In this document: piece by piece, positions 52,514 to 61,533 of the stretch
Layout of the letters: every line of letters begins with the position of its first letter
How positions within the stretch are numbered: position 1 is the stretch's first letter
NCBI GenBank assembly: GCA_030834695.1
Contig: JAUQXK010000031.1
Coordinates: 88,079-152,078, forward strand
Source of the DNA: Desulfobacterales bacterium
Lineage (GTDB): Bacteria; Desulfobacterota; Desulfobacteria; Desulfobacterales; SpSt-501
Reading direction: 5' to 3'
Length of the DNA stretch: 64,000 nt
Made by a program: the position numbers and the translations under genes
The notes under the pieces: model-generated
The model's input: only the letters and a program-made list of their open reading frames with translations
Databases searched by the model: none
What the model was told of the DNA's origin: nothing

Positions 52514-54022
52514 TCACGGTTTTTTTGAGAGCTGCATTTGCTTGCGCAGCTCCAGCCAGTCGTGCAGGTCCATGATGGCTCTGTTCAATTGATAGCGGCC
52601 GTCGGAGAAAACGCCGTAGTCGCCGCCGCAACCCATGGCCGAAGCGAACCGGATGGTGTTGGCGTAAATCAGCCAGGTGTCGGCCCAGCGCCGTTCAATG
52701 CCTTCGTCGAAGGGGTTGGCCTTCTGTTCGAAGCCCGCAGCCAGACCGCTCGCCCAGATCTCTTTCATGATTCGCGTCGCGCTGAGCGTCTTGGCGTTGG
52801 TCTCGCGGATGGTGTTCTCGAAGCGCGCCCACTGACCGTCGACCCATGCGGTGCCGTGGCAGCTCAGGCAGACCGCCTGCAGGGTGCGGCGGCGCTGGCT
52901 CATCGCGTCTTTACCGATGAGATATTTAGCGGCAACCCCGCCGTCCAGGTCGGTCGGCAGCGGCTGGCCGTTCTTATTGCGGATGATGGTGGTGTCCGGC
53001 TCAATGGGGTGGGGATGGGCATACACCAGGCCGAGCAGGCGCCAGGGCAGACGATCATTCATCTGGTGCGAGCGCTGGGCCACCACCTCGCCCTCGGTGT
53101 TCACCAGGAGGCTGACATGGCATGCGGCGCAGGTGGGGGCGGTGAAATCCTTGCCGACGGTCCATGGTACGCTCTTGAACTCCCAATCTTTGTTGTGGGT
53201 CGAAAAAAGATTACCGTGTTTGCTCGCCTCATAGACCTTGAAGGCCGGCACATCCGGACCGACATGGCATTCCTTGCAGGTGTAGGGCTTGCGCGCCGTT
53301 TCGATCGAAAACTGGTGCCGGGTATGGCAGGCGGCGCAGGATCCCAGGGTGCCGTCCAGGTTGACGCGGCCGACGCCCTGATTGGGCCAGCCGTCGATCT
53401 TGGGAAAATCGAGCGCACCGGCCAGCTCGGTGTCGCGGGTCTCCTTGCCCGTGACCTTGAGCTGGGTTCCGTGGCAGTAATAGCATGTCTCCGCCCGGGT
53501 GGCCGCATGGGCCGGTTGGATGGCGATCTTGCCGCCCTTGCGCTGGATCTCGCCCAAAATAGCGTTCTCCAGATCATTGTAAACCTTGTTCCCGGCCAGG
53601 TTCTTGTAAGCATGCGCCATGATGTTCTTGGAGTACTGCTCGGCCTCCTGGACGTGGCAGGTCCGACAATCACCGGGACTGACGACGATGTGGATCTCAT
53701 GACCGTTATGATCGAAGGTGTCGGCGTGTTCCTTGGGCCGCCGCGTGTGGCACTCGGCGCATCCGACCGCGGTCTCGCGAAGGTTCTCCGGCACCGATGG
53801 GTTCGATACCTTCAGCCCGAGGCCGGTTACCTTCAGGGCTGTCCCCGGAGTAACTTGGGCGTGGCGGCTGCGCTGCCAATCGGCGACGATCCCCGGATGA
53901 ACGATCTTATGACATTCAATGCATTCCTGGGTGGCCTCGCTCAGCTTCGCCTCAGCCGCAGCCCACTTCGCCTGATTAAGAAATAGGCTCCCTGCCGCTG
54001 CCAGCAACATGATGAATTTCAT
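52514..54022 (-). CDS. Octaheme c-type cytochrome, hydroxylamine oxidoreductase (HAO) family
   Basis: This is a 502-residue periplasmic multiheme protein with a signal peptide (about residues 1-23). Eight C-x2-C-H sites start at residues 34, 88, 119, 180, 229, 249, 298 and 385, the number and spacing expected for HAO-type octaheme cytochromes. The late motif MGCGGDYGVFSDGRYQLN (about 463-480) holds two tyrosines. One of them may correspond to the tyrosine that cross-links the P460 heme in ammonia oxidisers, but I cannot align it reliably. Family members oxidise hydroxylamine or reduce nitrite/hydroxylamine. No quinol-oxidising partner gene is adjacent. Confidence 0.88.
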   Translation of the reverse strand: MKFIMLLAAAGSLFLNQAKWAAAEAKLSEATQECIECHKIVHPGIVADWQRSRHAQVTPGTALKVTGLGLKVSNPSVPENLRETAVGCAECHTRRPKEHADTFDHNGHEIHIVVSPGDCRTCHVQEAEQYSKNIMAHAYKNLAGNKVYNDLENAILGEIQRKGGKIAIQPAHAATRAETCYYCHGTQLKVTGKETRDTELAGALDFPKIDGWPNQGVGRVNLDGTLGSCAACHTRHQFSIETARKPYTCKECHVGPDVPAFKVYEASKHGNLFSTHNKDWEFKSVPWTVGKDFTAPTCAACHVSLLVNTEGEVVAQRSHQMNDRLPWRLLGLVYAHPHPIEPDTTIIRNKNGQPLPTDLDGGVAAKYLIGKDAMSQRRRTLQAVCLSCHGTAWVDGQWARFENTIRETNAKTLSATRIMKEIWASGLAAGFEQKANPFDEGIERRWADTWLIYANTIRFASAMGCGGDYGVFSDGRYQLNRAIMDLHDWLELRKQMQLSKKP

Positions 54023-54104
54023 AGTTGACCATCCTGTCATCCAGAGTTGGGAAAAAGGGCTTATCGAGCGTACGGACGAAGAAGGCAATTATTTTGACAA
54101 AAGG

Positions 54105-54133
54105 AAACAAAAAAGGCAACGCATAAGGCGTTG
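54105..54133 (-). terminator. Intrinsic terminator after the SDR-DUF2867 operon
   Basis: Read on the minus strand, the arms CAACGC and GCGTTG (54133-54117) with a five-base loop are followed by a run of six T (complement of 54109-54114). This is a standard rho-independent terminator placed between the SDR gene end (54264) and the cytochrome start (54022). Confidence 0.7.
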
Positions 54134-54263
54134 GCTTTCAAAGGGAGGGCGCTCACTCGTACGGATATGAACCGGGGATCGACCGGAGGGCATATTTACC
54201 GATGAAGTCCATGGCCATCAAGTTTGAAACGATGGGTTGTGTCGAATCCTCTCAGGGCAGGCA

Positions 54264-55805
54264 CTATCCATGGTACCGTGGCAGAAAGCAGACGTTCTTA
54301 TTTTCAAGTGCAATTCGTTCAGGTCCTCGTATCAAGGCCCTGCCGGCAGCTCGGCAGATGTTGACGAGCATCCCCCGAAACACGATTCGATGCGCAGGAA
54401 GCAACGCATACCAGTACAGGATGCCGCCCAATCCTTTCGGAAGGAAACGCGCGGCCAGGCGGAGTTCGCAGCGCTTTTCACCAAGCGGGGTAAGCTTGAA
54501 ATCAAGCAAGGCGTCGCCCGGCGTTTTCATCTCCGCAAAAAGCTGCAATTGACACGGCGGTTCCACTTTCAGCACTCGCCAGAAGTCAAAGATGTCGCCG
54601 GCCTGCAGTTCGTTGGTACGGGGACAGTCGGTTTTCATGCCGCGACCACCCAAAATGCGGTCGATTAGCCCTCGCAGGCGCCAAAGCGCATTGGCGTAGC
54701 AATATCCATTTTTTCCGCCAATCCGGCCGACAATCCGCCAGATTTCCGCGACGGAGGCGGCGATGACGGCCCGATAAGAGAGACCCAAACGCGTTCCGCC
54801 GGCATAGTCTGCATCGCCGCAATAAGGCCACTCGAATGGTAAAAGTTTGCCGTCCTCCGACCAGCAGGTTTCCAATCGTTCCTGTTTCGCTCGCTGCAAT
54901 GCGCTGCGGATGGCTTCTCGGCATCCCATCAATCGCTGGGGAATGATCTCGCGAATGCGGTTATCTCGGCACACGGCATCGCTGGTCAGCCCCTGCGTCA
55001 AGGGCAGGGCGATTGCGGTCGGCACCGGGCTGATAAAACGGATCCAATACGCACTCAGAGTCGGAGTCAGCACCGGCACCGGAATGATGATCCGTTTGCG
55101 CAGCCCGGCCTCCTCGGCATAAATCCCGAGCAGGCGCTGGTAGGTCATTATTTCCGGCCCACCGATGTCATAGGTCTCCCCGGCGGTCTCCGGACGCTCC
55201 AGGCATCCAATCAGGTACCCGATGACATTGCTGATGGCGATCGGCTGGTTCAGAGATCGGACCCAGCGCGGTGTGGTCATGATGGGGAGGTGCTCGACCA
55301 GGTAGCGCATGATCTCAAAGGAGGCGCTGCCCGACCCGAGGATCATGGGTGCGCGCAGATCGGTAGTGGGCACGCGGCCGGCCTGCAGAATCCGAGCCAC
55401 TTCGATACGCGACGCAAGGTGCTCGCTCAGGCGTCCCTGTTTGGCTTCGGCCAGCCCACCCAAATAGACGATACGCTTGAGGCCTGCAGCTTCCGCAGCC
55501 GCCGCCATGTTTCGGGCGGCCGTCCGATCGGCCTCCGCGAACCGCCCTCCCGTGGCGATCATTGAGTGGACCAGATAGTAGGCCACATCGCAACCCGTGG
55601 CGGCCGCTTCAAGAGAAGGCGGATCGAAAACGTCGCCCTTAACCAGTTCCACCCGCGGGTCGCGGGCCCACGGGCGGCAGGCCAGCTTCTCGACGGATCG
55701 CCCCATGCCCCGGACGCGGTAGCCGGTCTGAACCAGGGCCGGGATCAGGCGTCCGCCGACATAGCCGCCGGCGCCGGTCACCAGAATGGGGGCGGATGGA
55801 TTCAT
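54264..55805 (-). CDS. NAD(P)-binding SDR-like protein with C-terminal DUF2867 domain
   Basis: This is a 513-residue protein. The N-terminal 300 residues are an atypical/extended SDR with Rossmann motif VTGAGGYVGGRLIPALVQ near residues 8-25, AYYLVHSM and RIVYLGGLAEAKQGRLSEHL. The C-terminal 170 residues are DUF2867, a START-like fold (GLSYRAVIAASVAEIWRIVG, FDFWRVLKVEPPCQLQLFAE). Similar two-domain proteins sit beside photolyase and DUF523/DUF1722 genes in other bacteria. It is the third gene of an operon and overlaps the GldA-like gene by four bases. Confidence 0.85.
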   Translation of the reverse strand: MNPSAPILVTGAGGYVGGRLIPALVQTGYRVRGMGRSVEKLACRPWARDPRVELVKGDVFDPPSLEAAATGCDVAYYLVHSMIATGGRFAEADRTAARNMAAAAEAAGLKRIVYLGGLAEAKQGRLSEHLASRIEVARILQAGRVPTTDLRAPMILGSGSASFEIMRYLVEHLPIMTTPRWVRSLNQPIAISNVIGYLIGCLERPETAGETYDIGGPEIMTYQRLLGIYAEEAGLRKRIIIPVPVLTPTLSAYWIRFISPVPTAIALPLTQGLTSDAVCRDNRIREIIPQRLMGCREAIRSALQRAKQERLETCWSEDGKLLPFEWPYCGDADYAGGTRLGLSYRAVIAASVAEIWRIVGRIGGKNGYCYANALWRLRGLIDRILGGRGMKTDCPRTNELQAGDIFDFWRVLKVEPPCQLQLFAEMKTPGDALLDFKLTPLGEKRCELRLAARFLPKGLGGILYWYALLPAHRIVFRGMLVNICRAAGRALIRGPERIALENKNVCFLPRYHG

Positions 55806-56890
55806 CTTCGCATTGGCCCGACCCGCTCCTCAACTTCCAGGATGGCCTGCAGCAGGACCTTCTCGTCAACCGCACGGGTTAGATTATGAGCCGAGCTGCC
55901 CTTGGCGCAGGTCAGGCACAGCCCCTCCCGGAAGCGAGGGTTCTCCGAATCGACGATTCCCAGCTCCGCCAGGGTGATGGGAAGCCCCAGCTGCGAGAAA
56001 AAGGAGATCAGCCGGTTCAATTCGGCTTCGTTTCGTTCCAGGCATGCTTGAACGACTAAACCATAAGACACCACCTCGCCGTGAAGGTAGTGGTGCACCT
56101 GCGGCAGGATGGTCAACCCGTAGAGCAATGCGTGCGCCAAGGCGACCCGGAAGGTCCTCCCGCCGATGCCACCGATGACCCCGGCCATCAGGATGTTGGC
56201 CTCGATCATCTTCTCCGCAGCCGGGGAGTTTTTGCCGGCGTCCACGTCCTGCTTGGCCGCCAGGCCGCATTCGAAGATGGTTTCCTTAACCTGGGTTGAA
56301 AGCGCCAGGGCCGCCTGAAGCGAAGGCGGCGGATCCGGCGTCTGGTCGTAGGTCGGTTTGCCCTCGTACCATTTGGCCAGGGTATCTCCCATGCCGGCGG
56401 CAAGCAGCCGCGAGGGAGCGGCCGCTACGATCGCGGAATCGACCAGCACCAGTTCGGCGGCTTTACCGTTGATGGTATCGGTGCGGATGCCGTTTTCATA
56501 GATGACCGACACCGTGGACGCGGCCGAGCAGGTGGCGGCGCTCGTAGGAATGGTCACCAGCGGAAGGTCGAGCCGACCGGCGACCGCCCGAGCCGTGTCG
56601 ATCGCCTTGCCCCCGCCGGTTCCGACGATGAAATCCACCTTCTCGGAACGGCCGATCTCAGTCAAACGCGCGACTTCAGTCAGACTGCACTCCACCCCGA
56701 ACAACGTGAAGCACGGGGCAAGGCCCAATGACTGCAGCGGTTCTTCCAAAAGAGGCCGGAGGATGGAAAGGACGAGTTCGTCGCACAGGATCATGGGCCG
56801 GCGGCCATAACCCTCCAATTGGGAGCCTGCCTCGGCCAGCACCCCCGGACGCTGAACATACCGTTTCGGGCCTAAATAAATGTCGGTCAT
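55802..56890 (-). CDS. GldA-like iron-containing alcohol dehydrogenase family protein
   Basis: This is a 362-residue dehydroquinate-synthase/glycerol-dehydrogenase-fold protein. The NAD-binding glycine motif is FIVGTGGGKAIDTARAVAGR near residues 87-106. The metal ligands appear in AGMGDTLAKWYE (Asp), ALAHALLYGLTIL (His) and HYLHGEVVSYGL (His). Unlike GldA, the loop normally reading STDAP is AATCSAAS here, so substrate specificity may differ. It starts 15 bases after the DUF523/DUF1722 stop and overlaps the SDR gene by four bases. The substrate is a polyol or its phosphate, not known. Confidence 0.85.
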   Translation of the reverse strand: MTDIYLGPKRYVQRPGVLAEAGSQLEGYGRRPMILCDELVLSILRPLLEEPLQSLGLAPCFTLFGVECSLTEVARLTEIGRSEKVDFIVGTGGGKAIDTARAVAGRLDLPLVTIPTSAATCSAASTVSVIYENGIRTDTINGKAAELVLVDSAIVAAAPSRLLAAGMGDTLAKWYEGKPTYDQTPDPPPSLQAALALSTQVKETIFECGLAAKQDVDAGKNSPAAEKMIEANILMAGVIGGIGGRTFRVALAHALLYGLTILPQVHHYLHGEVVSYGLVVQACLERNEAELNRLISFFSQLGLPITLAELGIVDSENPRFREGLCLTCAKGSSAHNLTRAVDEKVLLQAILEVEERVGPMRR

Positions 56891-56905
56891 TTCCGGATCT
56901 CCGTT

Positions 56906-57856
56906 TCACGCATGGTTCCGCAGCTTCAGCGCCACGGGGTGTGGATTCAGATACGTTTGCTGCTGAAGGTAAGGCTGATGGTATTTCCGCACGTAATGGT
57001 TCAATAGGGTCACTGGCACGATCAGCGGCAGATACCCCCGGCTGTACTGGTCCAGCACCTCCAGCAACTCCTGTTTTTCGTCGGCGCTGAGCTGCCGCTT
57101 GAAGTAGCCCATGATGTGCTGCAGGACGTTCACATTTTTTTTGGTGGTGGCTTTGAGTCGCAGGGCCTCGATCAGCAGTTTTTCATACCCCTGGTAGACG
57201 TCCTCGGCGGGCATCCCCCTGCCCTCGGCCACCAGCTTCCCCATCAATTTGGCATGCGCCGGGCTGTGCGCCAGAATGAGCAACTTGTGGCGGGTGTGAA
57301 AATCGACCAGGTGGTTCATGTTCGCCGGCCGGGTGAGGGTTTCGCGCCAGCGCTTCAGGGTGAAGATCTGCTCGATGAACATCTCGCGCAGGTTGGCGTC
57401 GTTGAGACGCCCTTCCTCCTCCACCGGCAGCAGCGGGAAGTGTCGCGTAAACGCCCGGGCGAACACCCCGACCCCCTTTTTCTCGGCCATGCCTTTGGCG
57501 TTGTATACCTTCACCCGCATCAACCCGCTGCTGGGAGAATCTTTCTTGAAGACGAAGCCGCAGAGATTCTCCTTCTCGAGCTCCCGCACCCTGCGCTCGG
57601 CCCAGGCGATCATGCGCTCCGTATGGTCCACCTGGCTGCGGGTGGTCATAAGGCGCGGGTTATCGGGATCTCCCACCAGCCGAAAGGTCTCCCGCGGAAT
57701 GGGGAAGCCCGCCTCCACTTCAGGGCACACCGGCACAAACTCAAAGTATTCGCCCAGAATGCCGGTGATGTAGTGATCGTGCTTGTGGCTCCCGTCGAAA
57801 CGCACCGGCTGGCCGAGCAGGCATGCGCTGACCCCGATCCGAATCCGGTTTTCCAT
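56906..57856 (-). CDS. DUF523 and DUF1722 domain protein (YbgA-type)
   Basis: This is a 316-residue protein of two known but uncharacterised domains. The N-terminal DUF523 has IGVSACLLGQPVRFDGSHKH near residues 7-26 and VPVCPEVEAGFPIPRETFRL. The C-terminal DUF1722 (YbgA) has LVDFHTRHKLLILAHSPAHA near residues 190-209 and LLNHYVRKYHQPYLQQQTYL near residues 284-303. In many bacteria this protein is encoded next to photolyase and induced by light, and a thiouracil-desulfurase-like activity has been proposed for DUF523. It is the first gene of an operon. The start at 57856 aligns with the family. Confidence 0.88.
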   Translation of the reverse strand: MENRIRIGVSACLLGQPVRFDGSHKHDHYITGILGEYFEFVPVCPEVEAGFPIPRETFRLVGDPDNPRLMTTRSQVDHTERMIAWAERRVRELEKENLCGFVFKKDSPSSGLMRVKVYNAKGMAEKKGVGVFARAFTRHFPLLPVEEEGRLNDANLREMFIEQIFTLKRWRETLTRPANMNHLVDFHTRHKLLILAHSPAHAKLMGKLVAEGRGMPAEDVYQGYEKLLIEALRLKATTKKNVNVLQHIMGYFKRQLSADEKQELLEVLDQYSRGYLPLIVPVTLLNHYVRKYHQPYLQQQTYLNPHPVALKLRNHA

Positions 57857-58023
57857 GCAACGACTCCCTGGAAGGCAACGATGGGCGGCAGGCCTGACAA
57901 ACGCCGGCCGGCCGAACCTCATCCGGTGGATGAAGAGCGATCTTCGGCCCGAAGATGACCGTTCCATCGATAGCATAAAAATGGTAAAAGGAATACCGGC
58001 ATCCGAGACTCAGGAGGCAGCCC

Positions 58024-58452
58024 ATGTTGGCTGAAATGAAGCAATTGTTGCGCGGAAAGACCCTCTGCGTTCTGGCCACCCTCGCCGGCGGCAAACCCCA
58101 CTGCTCGCTGATGGCCTATGTCGCGAATAAAGACGGCACTGAAATCTACATGGCGACGCATCGCTCGACGCGGAAATTCAGAAATATTACCGATAACCCG
58201 GCGGTAAGCATCCTGATCGACACGCGCGAAGAAGCCCTTCCCCACCTCGCTCGGGCCCTGACCGTCGGGGGGACCTGCATCCGGATTGAAGACGATGTCC
58301 GCAAACAGCTGGTCCGCAACCAGCTATTGGCCGCCCACCCCCATCTCGAAGACTTCCTCTCGCACCAAGAGAACGAGATGCTGCGCGTGAGAATCGAATC
58401 CTTCCTGCTGCTCAAAGGATTGACCGAGGCTTACCACGCCACCCTGGCATGA
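58024..58452 (+). CDS. Pyridoxamine 5'-phosphate oxidase-fold flavin/F420-binding protein
   Basis: This is a 142-residue split-barrel protein. Family features are TLCVLATLAGGKPHCSLMAY near residues 13-32, EIYMATHRSTRKFRNITDNP near residues 40-59 and AVSILIDTR. AGGAGG lies just upstream of the ATG. Such short proteins bind FMN, F420 or heme and have varied reductase roles. A related but distinct protein of the same fold is encoded 129 bases away in the opposite direction. Confidence 0.8.
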   Translation: MLAEMKQLLRGKTLCVLATLAGGKPHCSLMAYVANKDGTEIYMATHRSTRKFRNITDNPAVSILIDTREEALPHLARALTVGGTCIRIEDDVRKQLVRNQLLAAHPHLEDFLSHQENEMLRVRIESFLLLKGLTEAYHATLA

Positions 58453-58581
58453 AGGCCGTCGATTTTAACCGGTTCCCCCGGCGCGACCGCTCCTGTGCGC
58501 CCAGGCCCGAGGCCGGGATCGGACAAACGTTACCGCCGCAGCGGCCAGCAGCGCACGCCGTTGCAGGCCCCCGTCGAATTT

Positions 58582-58959
58582 TTAGGATTGCCCGCCGCCG
58601 ATTAAGGGCAATTCCTTTTCGAGGCTGAAAAACATCAGGAACTTGGGCTCTTCATTGTCGTCGGTATATTTTCGGCGCTTGATCTTCTGAATGAGCTCGG
58701 GGTTGTTCTCTTCGCGCAGCTTCTTGAGAAACAGGCGCTTGCCGTTGTATCCGGGCCCGTTTTCGATGAAAAGGAAAGTCGCATAGGGATTGGATTGCAG
58801 GTTGTGATGCGTCAACCGATCACGCATGATGAATGCCATGCTGCCGTCTTCCATGAAATGCGGGCGCGAATAAACCGCCGCATCCACCTTCCCGGAGCCA
58901 TCCGCCGTGGCCAGCACGCCGATGCCTTTCTTTTGTTCAAAATAATCCTTCAACGCCAT
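58582..58959 (-). CDS. Pyridoxamine 5'-phosphate oxidase-fold protein
   Basis: This is a 125-residue split-barrel protein. It has GIGVLATADGSGKVDAAVYS near residues 12-31, FIMRDRLTHHNLQSNPYATF near residues 43-62 and the C-terminal MFFSLEKELPLIGG. AAGGAGG precedes the ATG. The lack of obvious similarity to its neighbour beyond the fold argues against a recent duplication. It probably binds a flavin, with function unassigned. Confidence 0.8.
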   Translation of the reverse strand: MALKDYFEQKKGIGVLATADGSGKVDAAVYSRPHFMEDGSMAFIMRDRLTHHNLQSNPYATFLFIENGPGYNGKRLFLKKLREENNPELIQKIKRRKYTDDNEEPKFLMFFSLEKELPLIGGGQS

Positions 58960-59122
58960 GGTATAATCCTCCTTCGATTGCCTTGCGCTTCTTGTTGCGA
59001 CGGTTCAATATAATGCAGGCGTTTGAAATGCAAAGCGGGCATCCGCTGCGAGGGCCACTTCGCCGTCTTCCGGGGAGGCGCTGATGCCGGGTGGTTGAAA
59101 CGAGCTTGCACCACGTCATGGG

Positions 59123-60013
59123 TCAGGCGCGCCGGGAGCCAAGCGTCGTCAGGAACACGCCTGAAGACACGAGAATCGCGCCGATCAGCAGAGAAGCAGT
59201 CAACGGCTCGTCCAGGATCAAATAGGCGAGGAAGACTGCACTGACCGGTACGAAATTTATAAACAGACCGGCGCGCATGGGCCCGATGCGTTTTATCCCT
59301 TCATAGTACCATACGAAGCCGAGCACGGTCCCAAAAAAACCCAGGTAAAAGATGCTGACCCACGCTGAAAACGAATAGGACCCGAAGTCCCCAAGGCCTT
59401 CCAGCATGGCAGGGGGAAAAAGGCACACCGCCCCGATCACCGAACTGTAGGTCACCGCCACCAGCGGAGACAGATTGGACATCACGGACTTGCCGAGCAG
59501 GGAGTAGCTCACCCAACTGGCCACACAGCCGAAAATGTACAGCTCCCCCCACCCGAAGCCGCCCCCCAGGCCGGATAGAAATTCCCCGCGCGTGATCACG
59601 GTGATCGCACCGGTTACCGAAACCAGAATGCCGGTTGCCTTCACCAGGTTGAGACTCTCACGAAATATCAAGGCAGACAGAATCGCTATGAAAATCGGGT
59701 TGTTGGCAATGATTATGGATGCGCGGCCGGCCTCGATCAACTTAAGCCCCTTCAAGAAAAAGACATTGTAGAGAAAGATCCCCGTCATCCCCATAAGGAA
59801 CAGCGGGATGAGAAGGTGCGGTCGCGGCAGCATCAGTCTCTTTTCGCTTTGTAACGTAATCGCAATCAGGAAGATCGAAGCGACCAGAAAACGCAGAAAT
59901 GCACCGGAAAAAGGCCCGACCTCCAATGCCAGTCTACGCCCGGCAATGAAAGTCCCGCCCCAGAAGACGGCCATCAATAATAGTTTTATGTAGGTGCAAA
60001 ACATGGGAGACAT
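59123..60013 (-). CDS. EamA (DMT superfamily) transporter
   Basis: This is a 296-residue protein of ten helices in two EamA repeats. Repeat 1 is AVFWGGTFIAGRRLALEVGP with FLRFLVASIFL and NPIFIAILSALIFRESLN. Repeat 2 is YIFGCVASWVSYSLLGKSVM with FINFVPVSAVFLAYLILDEP. Family members export amino acids or metabolites. I use the ATG at 60013, and 60004 is an equally likely start. It is divergent from the acyl-CoA dehydrogenase-rubredoxin gene. Confidence 0.88.
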   Translation of the reverse strand: MSPMFCTYIKLLLMAVFWGGTFIAGRRLALEVGPFSGAFLRFLVASIFLIAITLQSEKRLMLPRPHLLIPLFLMGMTGIFLYNVFFLKGLKLIEAGRASIIIANNPIFIAILSALIFRESLNLVKATGILVSVTGAITVITRGEFLSGLGGGFGWGELYIFGCVASWVSYSLLGKSVMSNLSPLVAVTYSSVIGAVCLFPPAMLEGLGDFGSYSFSAWVSIFYLGFFGTVLGFVWYYEGIKRIGPMRAGLFINFVPVSAVFLAYLILDEPLTASLLIGAILVSSGVFLTTLGSRRA

Positions 60014-60167
60014 CCACTCGATCGAGGGTGCAAGCGCGAGTGTGTAGCACGAACCTCGCAGGTTGTCTATCTGGTCGCCCCACGCGGCTGGCCGCCTTGC
60101 GCTGCGGTGTTTCATCCGATATAAGTTCGATACGACTTTCCCGATCTCGCCAACGGAGGTAATCGCC

Positions 60168-61490
60168 ATGCTCGGTTTTCGTTTGACGCCGGAACAAATT
60201 GAAATCCAGAAATGGGCGCGCGATTTCGCTTTGCGGGAAATTCTGCCCGTTGCCTGGTACTATGATACGGTCGATGACACCCCGCTTCCGGTGCTGAAAA
60301 AGGCCTGGCAGGCGGGCATCATGAACGCCGACATCCCCCGGGAGTACGGTGGCAAGGGCTGCAGCCTGCTGGAAAACGTCCTGATCACCGAGGAACTCGC
60401 CGCGGCGTGCGCGGGGCTGGCCACCACCATTTTCGACAACTCGCTCGGCATGGAGCCCTTGCGGCTGTCGACCAATACGGCGCTCAGGCAAAAGTACTTC
60501 ACCGAGATCGCGCGGAGCTTCAAGCTCATCTGCTTTGCCACATCCGAGCCGACGATGGGCTCGGATGTCTCGGGCATCCGCTGCCTGGCCCGGCGCGACG
60601 GCGAGGACTACGTCCTCAACGGCACCAAGTATTGGATCACGAACGGCGGGCTGGCCGACTACATGTCCGTGTTTGCCACCGTTGACCCGGCCCAGAAGCA
60701 CGGCGGGATCTGCGCGTTCGTCGTTGAAAAGGACTGGGAGGGGGTCTCGATCGGACGCCGCATCCCCAAGCTCGGCCAGCGCGGATCGAACACCGTTGGG
60801 ATTCGCTTCAAGGACGTGCGCGTCCCGAAGGAAAATATATTGGCGCCGCCGGGTGAAGGATTTGCCCTGGCCATGAAAACCTTCGCGCGCACGCGCCCGG
60901 CCATCGGGGCCTTTGCCGTGGGCGCGGCCCGCTCGGCAATGGAATTCGCCATCGACTACGCCAAACGTCGGCAGGCTTTCGGTACCGCGATCGCCAACTT
61001 CCAGGCCATCCAGCACAAGATCGCCGACATGTACCAGAAGGTTGAAACAGCGCGCCTTTTGGTCTGGAAAGCCGCCTGGGAGGCGGATCAGGGTATGGAC
61101 CCCACCATCGCCGCCTCCGTTTCCAAGCTTTACGCCAGCGAAATCGCCCTTGAAGTGGCCAACGAGGCGCTGCAGGTCTTCGCCGGATACGGCTACACCA
61201 AAATGTTCCCGATCGAGAAGATCCAACGCGACTGTCGGCTGTTCCGCATCTACGAGGGCACCAGCGAGGTTCAGCGCATTATTCTGTCCGGATTTGCATT
61301 AGGCGATTACCGGCCGGTAATGCCTCCGCTCGATGACCTTCCCATCCATCTGAACCGGGACAGCGTCAATGGGGAGCCGGGAACGACCGTTTGGCGCTGC
61401 CGCATCTGCGGCCATGTGCATTACGGGGATGAGCCGCCGGATGATTGTCCGTATTGTTTTTACCCGAAATCGGCTTTCAAGAAAGCCTGA
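60168..61490 (+). CDS. Acyl-CoA dehydrogenase with C-terminal rubredoxin-like domain
   Basis: This 440-residue fusion has a complete acyl-CoA dehydrogenase at residues 1-390 (GFRLTPEQIEIQKWARDFAL, CFATSEPTMGSDVSG, YWITNGGLADYMSVF) ending in FRIYEGTSEVQRIILSG, where the YEGT glutamate is the predicted base. After a short linker, residues 407-440 form a rubredoxin/rubrerythrin-type iron site with Cys411, Cys414, Cys427 and Cys430 (WRCRICGHVHYGDEPPDDCP). Electrons from FAD could therefore leave through the attached iron centre rather than only through ETF. ACGGAGG precedes the ATG. It is followed by a convergent gene. Confidence 0.92.
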   Translation: MLGFRLTPEQIEIQKWARDFALREILPVAWYYDTVDDTPLPVLKKAWQAGIMNADIPREYGGKGCSLLENVLITEELAAACAGLATTIFDNSLGMEPLRLSTNTALRQKYFTEIARSFKLICFATSEPTMGSDVSGIRCLARRDGEDYVLNGTKYWITNGGLADYMSVFATVDPAQKHGGICAFVVEKDWEGVSIGRRIPKLGQRGSNTVGIRFKDVRVPKENILAPPGEGFALAMKTFARTRPAIGAFAVGAARSAMEFAIDYAKRRQAFGTAIANFQAIQHKIADMYQKVETARLLVWKAAWEADQGMDPTIAASVSKLYASEIALEVANEALQVFAGYGYTKMFPIEKIQRDCRLFRIYEGTSEVQRIILSGFALGDYRPVMPPLDDLPIHLNRDSVNGEPGTTVWRCRICGHVHYGDEPPDDCPYCFYPKSAFKKA

Positions 61491-61533
61491 AATTCATTTC
61501 AGGAAAGACGGGGGAACGCGGGCAATGACCCGG

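Noticed and set aside
52538-53986. Long open frame of 482 codons antisense to the octaheme cytochrome gene
   Set aside because: It is the shadow of a GC-rich gene. The opposite strand has eight heme motifs and a signal peptide, while this frame has no family pattern.
54093-54098. TTGACA on the plus strand as a promoter -35
   Set aside because: No -10 at a usable distance and no downstream plus-strand gene. The neighbouring hairpin and A run explain the region as a minus-strand terminator.
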